Shown here in pieces: positions 12,550-25,261 of a stretch of DNA of 64,000 nucleotides. A program made the translations under genes and the position numbers. Each line of letters starts with the position of its first letter. Position 1 is the first letter of the stretch. This DNA comes from Clusia tigrina (lineage: Eukaryota > Arthropoda > Insecta > Diptera > Clusiidae), in the NCBI GenBank assembly GCA_920105625.2, contig OV050031.1, positions 85,321,995-85,385,994 on the forward strand, read 5' to 3'. The notes under the pieces were generated by a model. The model searched no databases, was not told where the DNA came from, and was given only the letters and a program-made list of their open reading frames with translations.

Positions 12550-15500
12550 GCCGACATAGACGCTGACAGAGGCTGCGACGCCGACTGAGGCTGATAGGGG
12601 TAGACATTGGCATGGAGCAGGCAGCAGACCCCCCCAATCGACAGCGGCAGCGACTGAGACGCCTACAGGGACGCTGACAGAGGCTGCGACGCCGACTGAG
12701 ACACCGACTGAGGCAGATAAGGGTAGATATAGGCATAGAGAAGGCAGCAGACCCCCCAATTGACAGCGGCAGCGACTGAGACGCCTACAGAGACGCTGAC
12801 AGAGGCTGCGACGCCGACTGAGACGCCGACTGAGGCAGATAGGGGTAGATATTGGCATAGAGAAGGCAGCAGACCCGCCAATCGACATCGGCAGCGACTG
12901 AGACGCCTACAGAGACGCTGTCAGAAACTGCGACGCCGATTGAGATGCCGACTGAAACAGGTAGGGGTAGATATAGGCATAGAGAAGGCAGCAGACCCCC
13001 CTAGCGACAGCGGCAGCGACTGAGACGCCTACAGAGACGCTGACAGAGGCTGCGACGAAAACTGAGACGCCGACTGAGGCAGATAGGGGTAGATATACGC
13101 ATAGAGAATGCAGCAGAGCCCCCAATCGACAGCGGCAGCTACTGAGACGCCTACAGAGACACTGAGAGAGGCTGCGACGCCGACGGAGGCAGATAGGGGC
13201 AGACATAGGCATAGAGAAGGCAGCAGACCCCCCAATCGACAACGGCAGCGACTGAGATGCCTACGGAGACGCTGAGAGAGGCTGCGATGCCGGCTGAGGC
13301 AGATAGGGGTAGATATAGCCATAGAGAATGCAGCAGACCCGTCAGCGGCAGCCTCTGAAAAGAATAGAGAGACGCTGACAGAGGCTGCGACGCTGACAGA
13401 GGCTGCAACGCCGACTGAGACGCCGACTGAGGCAGAGACTGTTAGACATAGGCATAGAGAAGGCAGCAGATAACCCAATCGACAGCGGCAGCGGCTGAGT
13501 CGCATTCAAAGACGCTGACAGAGGCTGCGACGCGGACTAAGACGCCGACTGAGGCAGATAAGGGTAGATATAGGCTTAGAGAAGGCAGCAGACCCCCCAA
13601 TCGACAGCGGCAGCTACTGACACGCCTACAGAGAAGCTGAGAGAGGTTGCGATGCCGACTGAGGCAGATAGGGGTAGATATAGGCATAGAGAATGGAGCA
13701 GACCCCCAATCGACAGCGGCAGCCACTCAAAAGAATAGAGAGACGCTGACAGAGGCTGCGACGCTGACAGAGGCTGCGACGCCGACTGAGGCAGAGAGGG
13801 TTAGATATAGGCTTAGAGAAGGCAGCAGACCCCCAATCGACAGCGGCAGCGACTGAGACGCCTACAGAGACCCTGACAGAGGCTGCGACGCCGACTGCGA
13901 TGCCGTCTGAAACAGGTAGAGGTAGATATAGGCATCGAGAACGCAGCAGACCCCCCAATCGACAGCGGCGGCGACTGAGACGCCTACAGAGACGCTGTCA
14001 GAGGCTGCGACGCCGACTGAAGCAGATAGGGGTAGATATAGGCATAGAGAATGCAGCAGACCCCCCAATCAACAGCGGCAGCCACTGAAAAGAATAGAGA
14101 GACGCTGACAGAGGCTGCGACGCTGACAGAGGCTGCGACACTGACAGAGGCTGCGACGCTGACAGAGGCTGCAACGCCGACTGAGACGCCGACTGAGGCA
14201 GAGAGGGTTAGACATAGGCATAGAGAAGGCAGCAGACAACCCAATCGACAGCGGCAGCGGCTGAGACGCATTCAAAGACGCTGACAGAGGCTGCGACGCG
14301 GACTGAGACGCCGACTGAGGCAGATAAGGGTAGATATAGGCTTAGAGAAGGCAGCAGACCCCCCAATCAACAGCGGCAGCTACTGAGACGCATACAGAGA
14401 AGCTGAGAGAGGCTGCGATGCCGACTGAGGCAGCTAGGGGTAGATATAGCCATAGAGAATGGAGCAGACCCCCAATCGACAGCGGCAGCCACTGAAAAGA
14501 ATAGAGAGACGCTGACAGAGGCTGCGACGCTGACAGAGGCTGCGACGCTGACAGAGGCGCGACGCCGACTGAGACGCCGACTGAGGCAGAGAGGGTTAGA
14601 CATAGGCATAGAGAAGGCAGCAGACAACCCAATCGACAGCGGCTGCGGCTGAGACGCATTCAAAGACTCTGACAGAGGCTGCGACGCGGACTAAGACGCC
14701 AGCTGAGGCAGATAAGGGTAGATATAGGCTTAGAGAAGGCAGCAGACCCCCCAATCGACAGCGGCAGCTACTGAGAAGCATTCAGAGACGCTGACAGAGG
14801 GTGCGACGACGATTGAGACGACGACTGAGGCAGAGAGGGTTAGACATAGGCATAGAGAAGGTAGCAGACAACCCAATCGACAGCGGCAACAACTGAAACG
14901 CCTACAGAGACGCTGATGGAGGCTGCGACGACGACTGAGACGTCGACTGAGGCAGATAGGGGTAAATATAGGCTTAGAGAAGGCAGCAGACCCCCCAATC
15001 GACAGCGGCAGCGACTGAGACGCCTGCAGAGACGCCGACAGAGGCTGCGACGCTGACAGAGGCTGCGACGACGACTGAGACGCCGACTGAGGCAGAGAGG
15101 GCTAGACATAGGTATTGAGAAGGCAGCAGACAACCCAATCGACTGCGGCAAACACTGAGGCGCGTACAGAGACGCTGATAGAGGCTGCGACGCCGACTGA
15201 GATGCCGACTGAGGCAGGTAGGGGTAGATATAGGCGTACAGAATGCAGCAATCCCCCCAATCGACGGCGGCAGCGATTGAGACGCCTACAGAGACGCTGA
15301 GAGAGGCTGCGGCGCCGACTGAGGCTGAGAGGGGTGGATATAGGCATAGAGAAGGCAGCAGACCCCCCAATCGACAGCGGCAACAAATGAGACGCCTACA
15401 GAGACGCTGACAGAGGCTGCGACGTCGACTGAGATTCCGACTGAGGCAGGTAGGGGTAGATATTGGCATAGATAAGGTAGCAGACCCCCCCCAACCGACA

Positions 15501-18500
15501 GCGGCAGCGACTGACACGCCGACATTGACGCTGACAGAGGTTTCGACGCCGACTGAGGCAGATAGGGGTAGATATTGGCATAGAGAAGGCAGCAGACCCC
15601 CCAATCCACAGCGGCAGCGACTGAGACGCCTACAGAGACGCTGACAGAGGCTGCGACGCCGACTGAGACACCGACTGAGGCAGAGAGGGGTACACATAGG
15701 CATATAGAAGACAGCAGACCCCCCAATCGACAGCGGCATCAACTGAGACGCCTACAGAGACGCTGACAGAGGCTGCGACGCCGACTACGACGCCGACTGC
15801 GATGCCGTCTGAAAGAGGTAGGGGAGATATAGGGATAGAGAACGCAGCAGACCCCCCCAACCGACAGCGGCAGCGACTGAGACGCTGACATGGACGCTGA
15901 CAGAGGCTGCAATGCCGACTGAGACGCCGACTGAGGCAGATAGGCGTAGATATAGGCGTAGAGGAGGCATCAGACCCCCCAATCGACAGCCGCAGCTACT
16001 GAGACGCCTACAGAGACGCTGAGAGAGGCTGCGGCGCCGACTGAGGCTGAGAAGGGAAGATATCGGCATAGAGAAGGCAGCAGACCCCCCAATCGACAGC
16101 GGCAACAAATGAGACGCCTACAGAGACGCTGACAGATGCTGCGACGTCGACTGAGATTCCGACTGAGGCAGGTAGGGGTAGATATTGGCATAGATAAGAC
16201 AGAAGACCCCCCCCCCAACCGACAGCGGCAGTGACTGAGACGCCGACATAGACGCTGACAGAGGCTGCGACGCCGACTGAGGCTGATAGGGGTAGACATT
16301 CGCATGGAGAAGGCAGCAGACCCCCAATCGAAAGCGGCAGCGACTGAGACGCCTACAGGGACGCTGACAGAGGCTGCGACGCCGACTGAGACACCGACTG
16401 AGGCAGAGAGGGGTACACATAGGCATAGAGAAGACAGCAGACCCCCCAGTCGACAGCGGCATCAACTGAGACGCCTACAGAGACGCTGACAGAGGCTGCG
16501 ACGCCGACTGAGACGCCGACTGAGGCAGATAGCGGTAGATATTGGCATAGAGAAGGCAGCAGACCCGCCAATCGACAGCGGCAGCGACTGAGACGCCTAC
16601 AGAAACGCTGACAGAGGCTGCGACGCCGACTGAGACGCCGACTGAGGCAGATAAGGGTAGATATAGGCATAGAGAAGGCAGCAGACCCCCCAATTGACAG
16701 CGGCAACGACTGAGACGCCTACAGAGACGCTGACAGAGGCTGCGACGCCGACTGAGGCAGATAGGGGTAGATATTGGCATAGAGAAGGCAGCAGACCCGC
16801 CAATCGACAGCGGCAGCGAATGAGACGCCTACAGAGACGCTGTCAGAACCTGCGACGCCGATTGAGATGCCGACTGAAACAGGTAGGGGTAGATATAGGC
16901 ATAGAGAAGGCAGCAGACCCCCCTAGCGACAGCGGCAGCGACTGAGACGCCTACAGAGACGCTGACAGAGGCTGCGACGAAAACTGAGACGCCGACTGAG
17001 GCAGATAGGGCTAGATATACGCATAGAGAATGCAGCAGAGCCCCCAATCGACAGCGGCAGCTACTGAGACGCCTACAGAGACACTGAGAGAGGCTGCGAT
17101 GCCGGCTGAGGCAGATAGGGGTAGATATAGCCATAGAGAATGCAGCAGACCCCCCAATCGTCAGCGGCAGCCTCTGAAAAGAATAGAGAGACGCTGACAG
17201 AGGCTGCGACGCTGACAGAGGCTGCAACGCCGACTGAGACGCCGACTGAGGCAGAGAGGGTTAGACATAGGCATAGAGAAGGCAGCAGACAACCCAATCG
17301 ACAGCGGCAGCGGCTGAGTCGCATTCAAAGACGCTGACAGAGGCTGCGACGCGGACTAAGACGCCGACTGAGGCAGATAAGGGTAGATATAGGCTTAGAG
17401 AAGGCAGCAGACCCCCCAATCGACAGCGGCAGCTACTGACACGCCTACAGAGAAGCTGAGAGAGGTTGCGATGCCGACTGAGGCAGATAGTGGTAGATAT
17501 AGGCATAGAGAATGGAGCAGACCCCCAATCGACAGCGGCAGCCACTGAAAAGAATAGAGAGACGCTGACAGAGGCTGCGACACTGACAGAGGCTGCGACG
17601 CCGACTGAGGCAGAGAGGGTTAGATATAGGCTTAGAGAAGGCAGCAGACCCCCAATCGACAGCGGCAGCGACTGAGACGCCTACAGAGACGCTGTCAGAG
17701 GCTGCGACGCCGACTGAGGCAGATAGGGGTAGATATAGGCATAGAGAATGCAGCAGACCCCCCAATCAACAGCGGCAGCCACTGAAAAGAATAGAGAGAC
17801 GCTGACAGAGGCTGCGACACTGACAGAGGCTGCGACGCTGACAGAGGCTGCAACGCCGACTGAGACGCCGGCTGAGGCAGAGAGGGTTAGACATAGGCAT
17901 AGAGAAGGCAGCAGACAACCCAATCGACAGCGGCAGCGGCTGAGACGCATTCAAATACGCTGACAGAGGCTGCGACGCGGACTGAGACGCCGACTGAGGC
18001 AGATAAGGGTAGATATAGGCTTAGAGAAGGCAGCAGACCCCCCAATCGACAGCGGCAGCTACTGAGACGCCTACAGAGAAGCTGAGAGAGGCTGCCATGC
18101 CGACTGAGGCAGATAGGGGTAGATATAGGCAGAGAGAATGCAGCAGACCCCCCAATCGACAGCGGCAGCGACTGAGAAGCATTCAGAGACGCTGACAGAG
18201 GCTGTGACGCTGACTTAGACGCCGTCTGAAGCAGATAAGGGAAGATATAGGTTTAGAGAATGCAGCAGACCCCCCAATCGACAGCGGCAGCTACTGAGAC
18301 GCCTACAGAGACACTGAGAGAGGCTGCGGCGACGACTGAGGCAGATAGGGTTAGATATTGGCATAGAGAAGGCAGCAGACAGCCCAATCGACAACGGCAG
18401 CGACTGAGATGCCTACAGAGACGCTGAAAAAGGCTGCGACGCCGACTGAGACGCCGACTGAGGCAGATAGGGGTAGATATTGGCATAGAGACTGCAGCAG

Positions 18501-21500
18501 ACCCGCCAATAGACGGCGGCAGCGATTGAGACGCCTACAGAGACGCTGACAGAGGCTGCGGCGCCGACTGAGACGCCGAATGAGGCTGAGAGGGGTAGAC
18601 ATAGGCATAGAGAAGGCAGCAGACCCCCCAATCGACAGCGGCAACAAATGAGACGCCTACAGAGACGCTGATGGAGGCTACGACGACGACTGAGACGTCG
18701 ACTGAGGCAGATAGGGGTAAATATAGGCTTAGAGAAGGCAGCAGACACCCCAATCGACAACGTCAGCGACTGAGATGCCTACAGAGACGCTGAAAAGAGG
18801 CTGCGACGCTGACTGAGATTCCGACTGAAGCAGGTAGGGGTAGATATTGGCATAGAGAAGGCAGCAGACCCCCCCAACCGACAGCGGCAGCGACTGAGAC
18901 GCCGACACAGAAGCTGACAGAGGCTGCGATGCCGACTGAGGCAGGTAGGGGAAGAGATATGCATAGAGGATTCAGCAGACCCCCCAATCGACAGCGGCAG
19001 CCACTGAAAAGAATAGAGAGACGCTGACAGAGGCTGCGACGCTGACAGAGGCGCGACGCCGACTGAGACGCCGACTGAGGCAGAGAGGGTTAGACATAGG
19101 CATAGAGAAGGCAGCAGACAACCCAATCGACAGCGGCAGCCACTGAAAAGAATAGAGAGACGCTGACAGAGGCTGCGACGCTGACAGAGGCTGCGACGCC
19201 GACTGAGGCAGAGACGGGTACACATAGGCATAGAGAAGACAGCAGACCTCCCAATCGACAGCGGCATCAACTGAGACGCCTGCAGAGACGCTGACAGAGG
19301 CTGCGACGCCGACTGCGATGCCGTCTGAAACAGGTAGGGGTAGATATAGGCATCGAGAAGGCAGCAGACACCCCAATCGACAACTGCAGCGACTGAGATG
19401 CCTACAGAGAAGCTGAGAGAGGCTGCGATGCCGACTGAGGCAGATAGGGGTAGATATAGGCGTAGAGAATGCAGCAGACCCCCCAATCGACAGCGGCAGC
19501 CACTGAAAAGAATAGAGAGACGCTGACAGAGGCTGCGACGCTGACAGAGGCGCGACGCCGACTGAGACGCCGACTGAGGCAGAGAGGGTTAGACATAGGC
19601 ATAGAGAAGGCAGCAGACTCCCCTAGCGACAGTGGCAGCGACTGAGACGCATTCAGAGACGCTGACAGACGCTGCGACGCCGACTGAGATGCCGACTGAG
19701 GCAGATAAGGGTAGATATTGGCATAGAGAAAGCAGCGACCTGCAGAAACGCTGACAGAGGCTGCGAAGCCGACTGTGGCGCAGACTGAGGCAGATAGGGG
19801 AAGAGATAGGCATAGAGGAGTCAGCAGACCCCCCAATCAACAGCGGCAGCGACTGAGCCGCCTACAGAGACGCTGACAGAGGGTGCGACGACGATTGAGA
19901 CGACGACTGAGGCAGAGAGAGTTAGACATAGGAATAGAGAAGGCAGCAGACAACCCAATCGACAGCGGCAACAACTGAGACGCCTACAGAGACGCTGATG
20001 GAGGCTGCGACGACGACTGAGACGTCGACTGAGGCAGATACGGGCAAATATAGGCTTAGAGAAGGCAGCAGACCCCCCAATCGACAGCGGCAGCGACTGA
20101 GACGCCTACAGAGACGCTGACAGAGGCTGCGACGCCGACTGATATTCCGACTGAAGCAGGTAGGGGTAGATATTGGCATAGAGAAGGCAGCAGACCCCCC
20201 AACCGACAGCGTCAGCGACTGAGACGCCGACGTAGACGCTAACAGAGGCTGCGATGCCGACTGAGACGCCGACTGAGGCAGATAGGCGTAGATATAGGCA
20301 TAGAGGAGGCATCAGACTTCAATCGACAGCGGCAGCGACTGAGACGCATTCAGAGACGCTGACAGACGCTGCGACGCCGACTGAGATGCCGACTGAGGCA
20401 GATAGGGTTAAATATAGGCATGGAGAAGGCAGCAGACAATCCAATCGACAGCGGCTACAACTGAGACGCCTACAGAGACGCTGATAGAGGCTGCGCCGCC
20501 GACTGAGATGCCGACTGAGGCAGATAGGGGTAAATATAGGCATGGAGAAGGCAGCAGACCCCCAATCGACAGCGGTAGCGACTGAGAAGCATTCAGAGAC
20601 GCTGACAGAGGCTGCGACGACGACTGAGACGACGACTGAGACGCCGACTGAGGCAGAGAGGGCTAGACATAGGCATAGAGAAGGCAGCAGACAACCCAAT
20701 CGACAGCGGCAGCGGCTGAGTCGCATTCAAAGACGCTGACAGAGGCTGCGACGCGGACTAAGACGCCGACTGAGGCAGATAAGGGTAGATATAGGCTTAG
20801 AGAAGGCAGCAGACCCCCCAATCGACAGCGGCAGCTACTGACACGCCTACAGAGAAGCTGAGAGAGGTTGCGATGCCGACTGAGGCAGATAGTGGTAGAT
20901 ATAGGCATAGAGAATGGAGCAGACCCCCAATCGACAGCGGCAGCCACTGAAAAGAATAGAGAGACGCTGACAGAGGCTGCGACACTGACAGAGGCTGCGA
21001 CGCCGACTGAGGCAGAGAGGGTTAGATATAGGTTTAGAGAAGGCAGCAGACCCCCAATCGACAGCGGCAGCGACTGAGACGCCTACAGAGACGCTGTCAG
21101 AGGCTGCGACGCCGACTGAGGCAGATAGGGGTAGATATAGGCATAGAGAAGGCAGCAGACCCCCCAATCAACAGCGGCAGCCACTGAAAAGAATAGAGAG
21201 ACGCTGACAGAGGCTGCGACACTGACAGAGGCTGCGACGCTGACAGAGGCTGCAACGCCGACTGAGACGCCGGCTGAGGCAGAGAGGGTTAGACATAGGC
21301 ATAGAGAAGGCAGCAGACAACCCAATCGACAGCGGCAGCGGCTGAGACGCATTCAAATACGCTGACAGAGGCTGCGACGCGGACTGAGACGCCGACTGAG
21401 GCAGATAAGGGTAGATATAGGCTTAGAGAAGGCAGCAGACCCCCCAATCGACAGCGGCAGCTACTGAGACGCCTACAGAGAAGCTGAGAGAGGCTGCCAT

Positions 21501-23364
21501 GCCGACTGAGGCAGATAGGGGTAGATATAGGCATAGAGAAGGCAGCAGACCCCCCAATCGACAGCGGCAGCGACTGAGAAGCATTCAGAGACGCTGACAG
21601 AGGCTGTGACGCTGACTTAGACGCCGTCTGAAGCAGATAAGGGAAGATATAGGTTTAGAGAATGCAGCAGACCCCCCAATCGACAGCGGCAGCTACTGAG
21701 ACGCCTACAGAGACGCTGAGAGAGGCTGCGGCGACGACTGAGGCAGATAGGGTTAGATATTGGCATAGAGAAGGCAGCAGACAGCCCAATCGACAACGGC
21801 AGCGACTGAGATGCCTACAGAGACGCTGAAAAGAGGCTGCGACGCCGACTGAGACGCCGACTGAGGCAGATAGGGGTAGATATTGGCATAGAGACTGCAG
21901 CAGACCCGCCAATAGACGGCGGCAGCGATTGAGACGCCTACAGAGACGCTGACAGAGGCTGCGGCGCCGACTGAGACGCCGAATGAGGCTGAGAGGGGTA
22001 GACATAGGCATAGAGAAGGCAGCAGACCCCCCAATCGACAGCGGCAACAAATGAGACGCCTACAGAGACGCTGATGGAGGCTACGACGACGACTGAGACG
22101 TCGACTGAGGCAGATAGGGGTAAATATAGGCTTAGAGAAGGCAGCAGACACCCCAATCGACAACGTCAGCGACTGAGATGCCTACAGAGACGCTGAAAAG
22201 AGGCTGCGACGCTGACTGAGATTCCGACTGAAGCAGGTAGGGGTAGATATTGGCATAGAGAAGGCAGCAGACCCCCCCAACCGACAGCGGCAGCGACTGA
22301 GACGCCGACACAGAAGCTGACAGAGGCTGCGATGCCGACTGAGGCAGGTAGGGGAAGAGATATGCATAGAGGATTCAGCAGACCCCCCAATCGACAGCGG
22401 CAGCCACTGAAAAGAATAGAGAGACGCTGACAGAGGCTGCGACGCTGACAGAGGCGCGACGCCGACTGAGACGCCGACTGAGGCAGAGAGGGTTAGACAT
22501 AGGCATAGAGAAGGCAGCAGACAACCCAATCGACAGCGGCAGCCACTGAAAAGAATAGAGATACGCTGACAGAGGCTGCGACGCTGACAGAGGCTGCGAC
22601 GCCGACTGAGGCAGAGACGGGTACACATAGGCATAGAGAAGACAGCAGACCTCCCAATCGACAGCGGCATCAACTGAGACGCCTGCAGAGACGCTGACAG
22701 AGGCTGCGACGCCGACTGCGATGCCGTCTGAAACAGGTAGGGGTAGATATAGGCATCGAGAAGGCAGCAGACACCCCAATCGACAACTGCAGCGACTGAG
22801 ATGCCTACAGAGAAGCTGAGAGAGGCTGCGATGCCGACTGAGGCAGATAGGGGTAGATATAGGCATAGAGAATGCAGCAGACCCCCCAATCGACAGCGGC
22901 AGCCACTGAAAAGAATAGAGAGACGCTGACAGAGGCTGCGACGCTGACAGAGGCGCGACGCCGACTGAGACGCCGACTGAGGCAGAGAGGGTTAGACATA
23001 GGCATAGAGAAGGCAGCAGACTCCCCTAGCGACAGTGGCAGCGACTGAGACGCATTCAGAGACGCTGACAGACGCTGCGGCGCCGACTGAGATGCTCACT
23101 GAGGCAGATAAGGGTAGATATTGGCATAGAGAAAGCAGCGACCTGCAGAAACGCTGACAGAGGCTGCGAAGCCGACTGTGGCGCAGACTGAGGCAGATAG
23201 GGGAAGAGATAGGCATAGAGGAGTCAGCAGACCCCCCAATCAACAGCGGCAGCGACTGAGCCGCCTACAGAGACGCTGACAGAGGGTGCGACGACGATTG
23301 AGACGACGACTGAGGCAGAGAGAGTTAGACATAGGAATAGAGAAGGCAGCAGACAACCCAATCG
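12550..23364 (+). repeat. Superrepeat of about 12.3 kb, copy 2
   Basis: This is the second copy of the variant order seen from position 1, beginning with gccgacatagacgctgacag at 12,550. Compared with copy 1 it has gained or lost whole monomers, for example an extra stretch near 13,180-13,300 and a missing one near 13,880. A LINE-free relative of its continuation (23,698 to about 25,262) reappears at 36,015-37,296, an offset of 12.1-12.3 kb, so a third cycle of this superrepeat once existed or partly exists. Confidence 0.8.
17270..20671 (+). repeat. 3.40-kb tandem HOR, unit 1
   Basis: The unit is followed immediately by a nearly identical unit at an offset of 3,402-3,403 bp. The first junction falls inside the shared monomer around 17,262-17,277. 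Differences I can see are few: gctgaaaaaggc against gctgaaaagaggc near 18,425; aggcgtagag against aggcatagag near 19,459; gatgccgactg against gatgctcactg near 19,691; acgggcaaat against ggggtaaat near 20,041. This indicates recent duplication. Confidence 0.85.
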
Positions 23365-24074
23365 ACAGCGGCAACAACTGAGACGCCTACAGAGACGCTG
23401 ATGGAGGCTGCGACGACGACTGAGACGTCGACTGAGGCAGATAGGGGTAAATATAGGCTTAGAGAAGGCAGCAGACCCCCCAATCGACAGCGGCAGCGAC
23501 TGAGACGCCTACAGAGACGCTGACAGAGGCTGCGACGCCGACTGATATTCCGACTGAAGCAGGTAGGGGTAGATATTGGCATAGAGAAGGCAGCAGACCC
23601 CCCAACCGACAGCGTCAGCGACTGAGACGCCGACGTAGACGCTAACAGAGGCTGCGATGCCGACTGAGACGCCGACTGAGGCAGATAGGCGTAGATATAG
23701 GCATAGAGGAGGCATCAGACTTCAATCGACAGCGGCAGCGACTGAGACGCATTCAGAGACGCTGACAGACGCTGCGACGCCGACTGAGATGCCGACTGAG
23801 GCAGATAGGGTTAAATATAGGCATGGAGAAGGCAGCAGACAATCCAATCGACAGCGGCTACAACTGAGACGCCTACAGAGACGCTGATAGAGGCTGCGCC
23901 GCCGACTGAGATGCCGACTGAGGCAGATAGGGGTAAATATAGGCATGGAGAAGGCAGCAGACCCCCAATCGACAGCGGCAGCGACTGAGAAGCATTCAGA
24001 GACGCTGACAGAGGCTGCGACGACGACTGAGACGACGACTGAGACGCCGACTGAGGCAGAGAGGGCTAGACATA
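20672..24074 (+). repeat. 3.40-kb tandem HOR, unit 2
   Basis: This is the second unit of the pair. It matches unit 1 until about 24,080, where unit 1's sequence would lead to cagcggcagcggctgag but this unit reads cagcggcaaaaactgag. It includes at 23,690-23,730 the intact monomer that, in a related copy elsewhere, received the LINE fragment. Confidence 0.85.
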
Positions 24075-25261
24075 GGCATTGAGAAGGCAGCAGACAACCC
24101 AATCGACAGCGGCAAAAACTGAGACGCCTACAGAGACGCTGATAGAGGCTGCGACGCCGACTGAGATGCCGACTGAGGCAGATAGGAGTAAATATAGGCA
24201 TGGAGAAGGCAGCAGACCCCCAATCGACAGCGGCAGCGTCTGAGAAGCATTCAGAGACGCTGGCAGAGGCTGTGTCTCTGACTGAGACGCCGACTGAAGC
24301 AGATAAGGGTAGATATAGGTTTAGAGAAGGCAGCAGATCCCCCAAAAGACAGCGGCAGCTATTGAGACGCCTACAGAGATGCTGACAGAGGCTGCGACGC
24401 CGACTGAGACGCCGACTGAGGCAGATAGGGGTAGATATAGGCATAGAGAAGGCAGCAGACCCCCCAATCGACTGACGCAGGGGCTGCGGCGCCTACTGAG
24501 GCTGAGAGGGGTGGACATAGGCATAGAGAAGGCAGCAGACCCCCCAATCGACAGCGGCAACAAATGAGACGCCTACAGAGACGCTGAAAGAGGCTGCGAC
24601 GTCGACTGAGATTCCGACTGAGGCAGGTAGGGGTAGATATTGGCATAGATAAAGCAGCAGACCCCCCCCCCAACCGACAGCGGCAGCGACTGACACGCCG
24701 ACAGAGACGCTGACACAGGCTGCCACGCCGACTGAGACACCGACTGATGCAGGGAGGGGTACACATAGGCATAGAGAAGATAGCAGACCTCCCAATCGAT
24801 AGCGGCATCAACTGAGACGCCTACAGAGACGCTGACAGAGGCTGCGACGCCGACTGCGATGCCGTCTGAAACAGGTAGGGGTAGATATAGGCATAGAGAA
24901 CGCAGCAGACCCCCCAATCGACAGCGGCAGCGACTGAGACGCCTACAGAGACGCTGACAGAGGCTGCGGCGCAGACTGAGACGCCGACTGAGACGCCGAC
25001 TGAGACGCCGACTGAGACGCTGACTGAGACGCCGACTGAGACGCCGACTGAGGGAGATAGGGGTAGAAATAGGCATAGAGAAGGCTGCAGACCCCCCAAT
25101 CGACAACGGCAGCGACTGAAATGCCTACAGAGACACGGAGAGACTCTGCGATGCCGACTGAGGCAGATAGGGGTAGATATAGGCATAGAGAACGCAGCAG
25201 ACCCCCAAATCGACAGCGGCAGCGACTGAGACGCCTACAGAGACGCTGACAGAGGCTGCGA
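24075..25261 (+). repeat. Satellite segment linking blocks A and B
   Basis: Forward monomers without tandem HOR partners inside the block. The order matches 36.3-37.3 kb at an offset of about 12,063 bp (for example 24,200-24,385 against 36,263-36,448). It contains an expanded C tract (24,662-24,671) and the longest run of 12-bp modules in the window. No gene is seen. Confidence 0.75.
24968..25051 (+). repeat. Seven-copy run of the 12-bp module
   Basis: Seven consecutive 12-bp modules occupy 84 bp. Unit 1 is ggcgcagactga, units 2, 3, 4, 6 and 7 are gacgccgactga, and unit 5 is gacgctgactga. The usual monomer has one or two. The position inside the monomer is normal, between the 18-bp module and the core. 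This is a local expansion of a minisatellite nested in the satellite. Confidence 0.93.
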
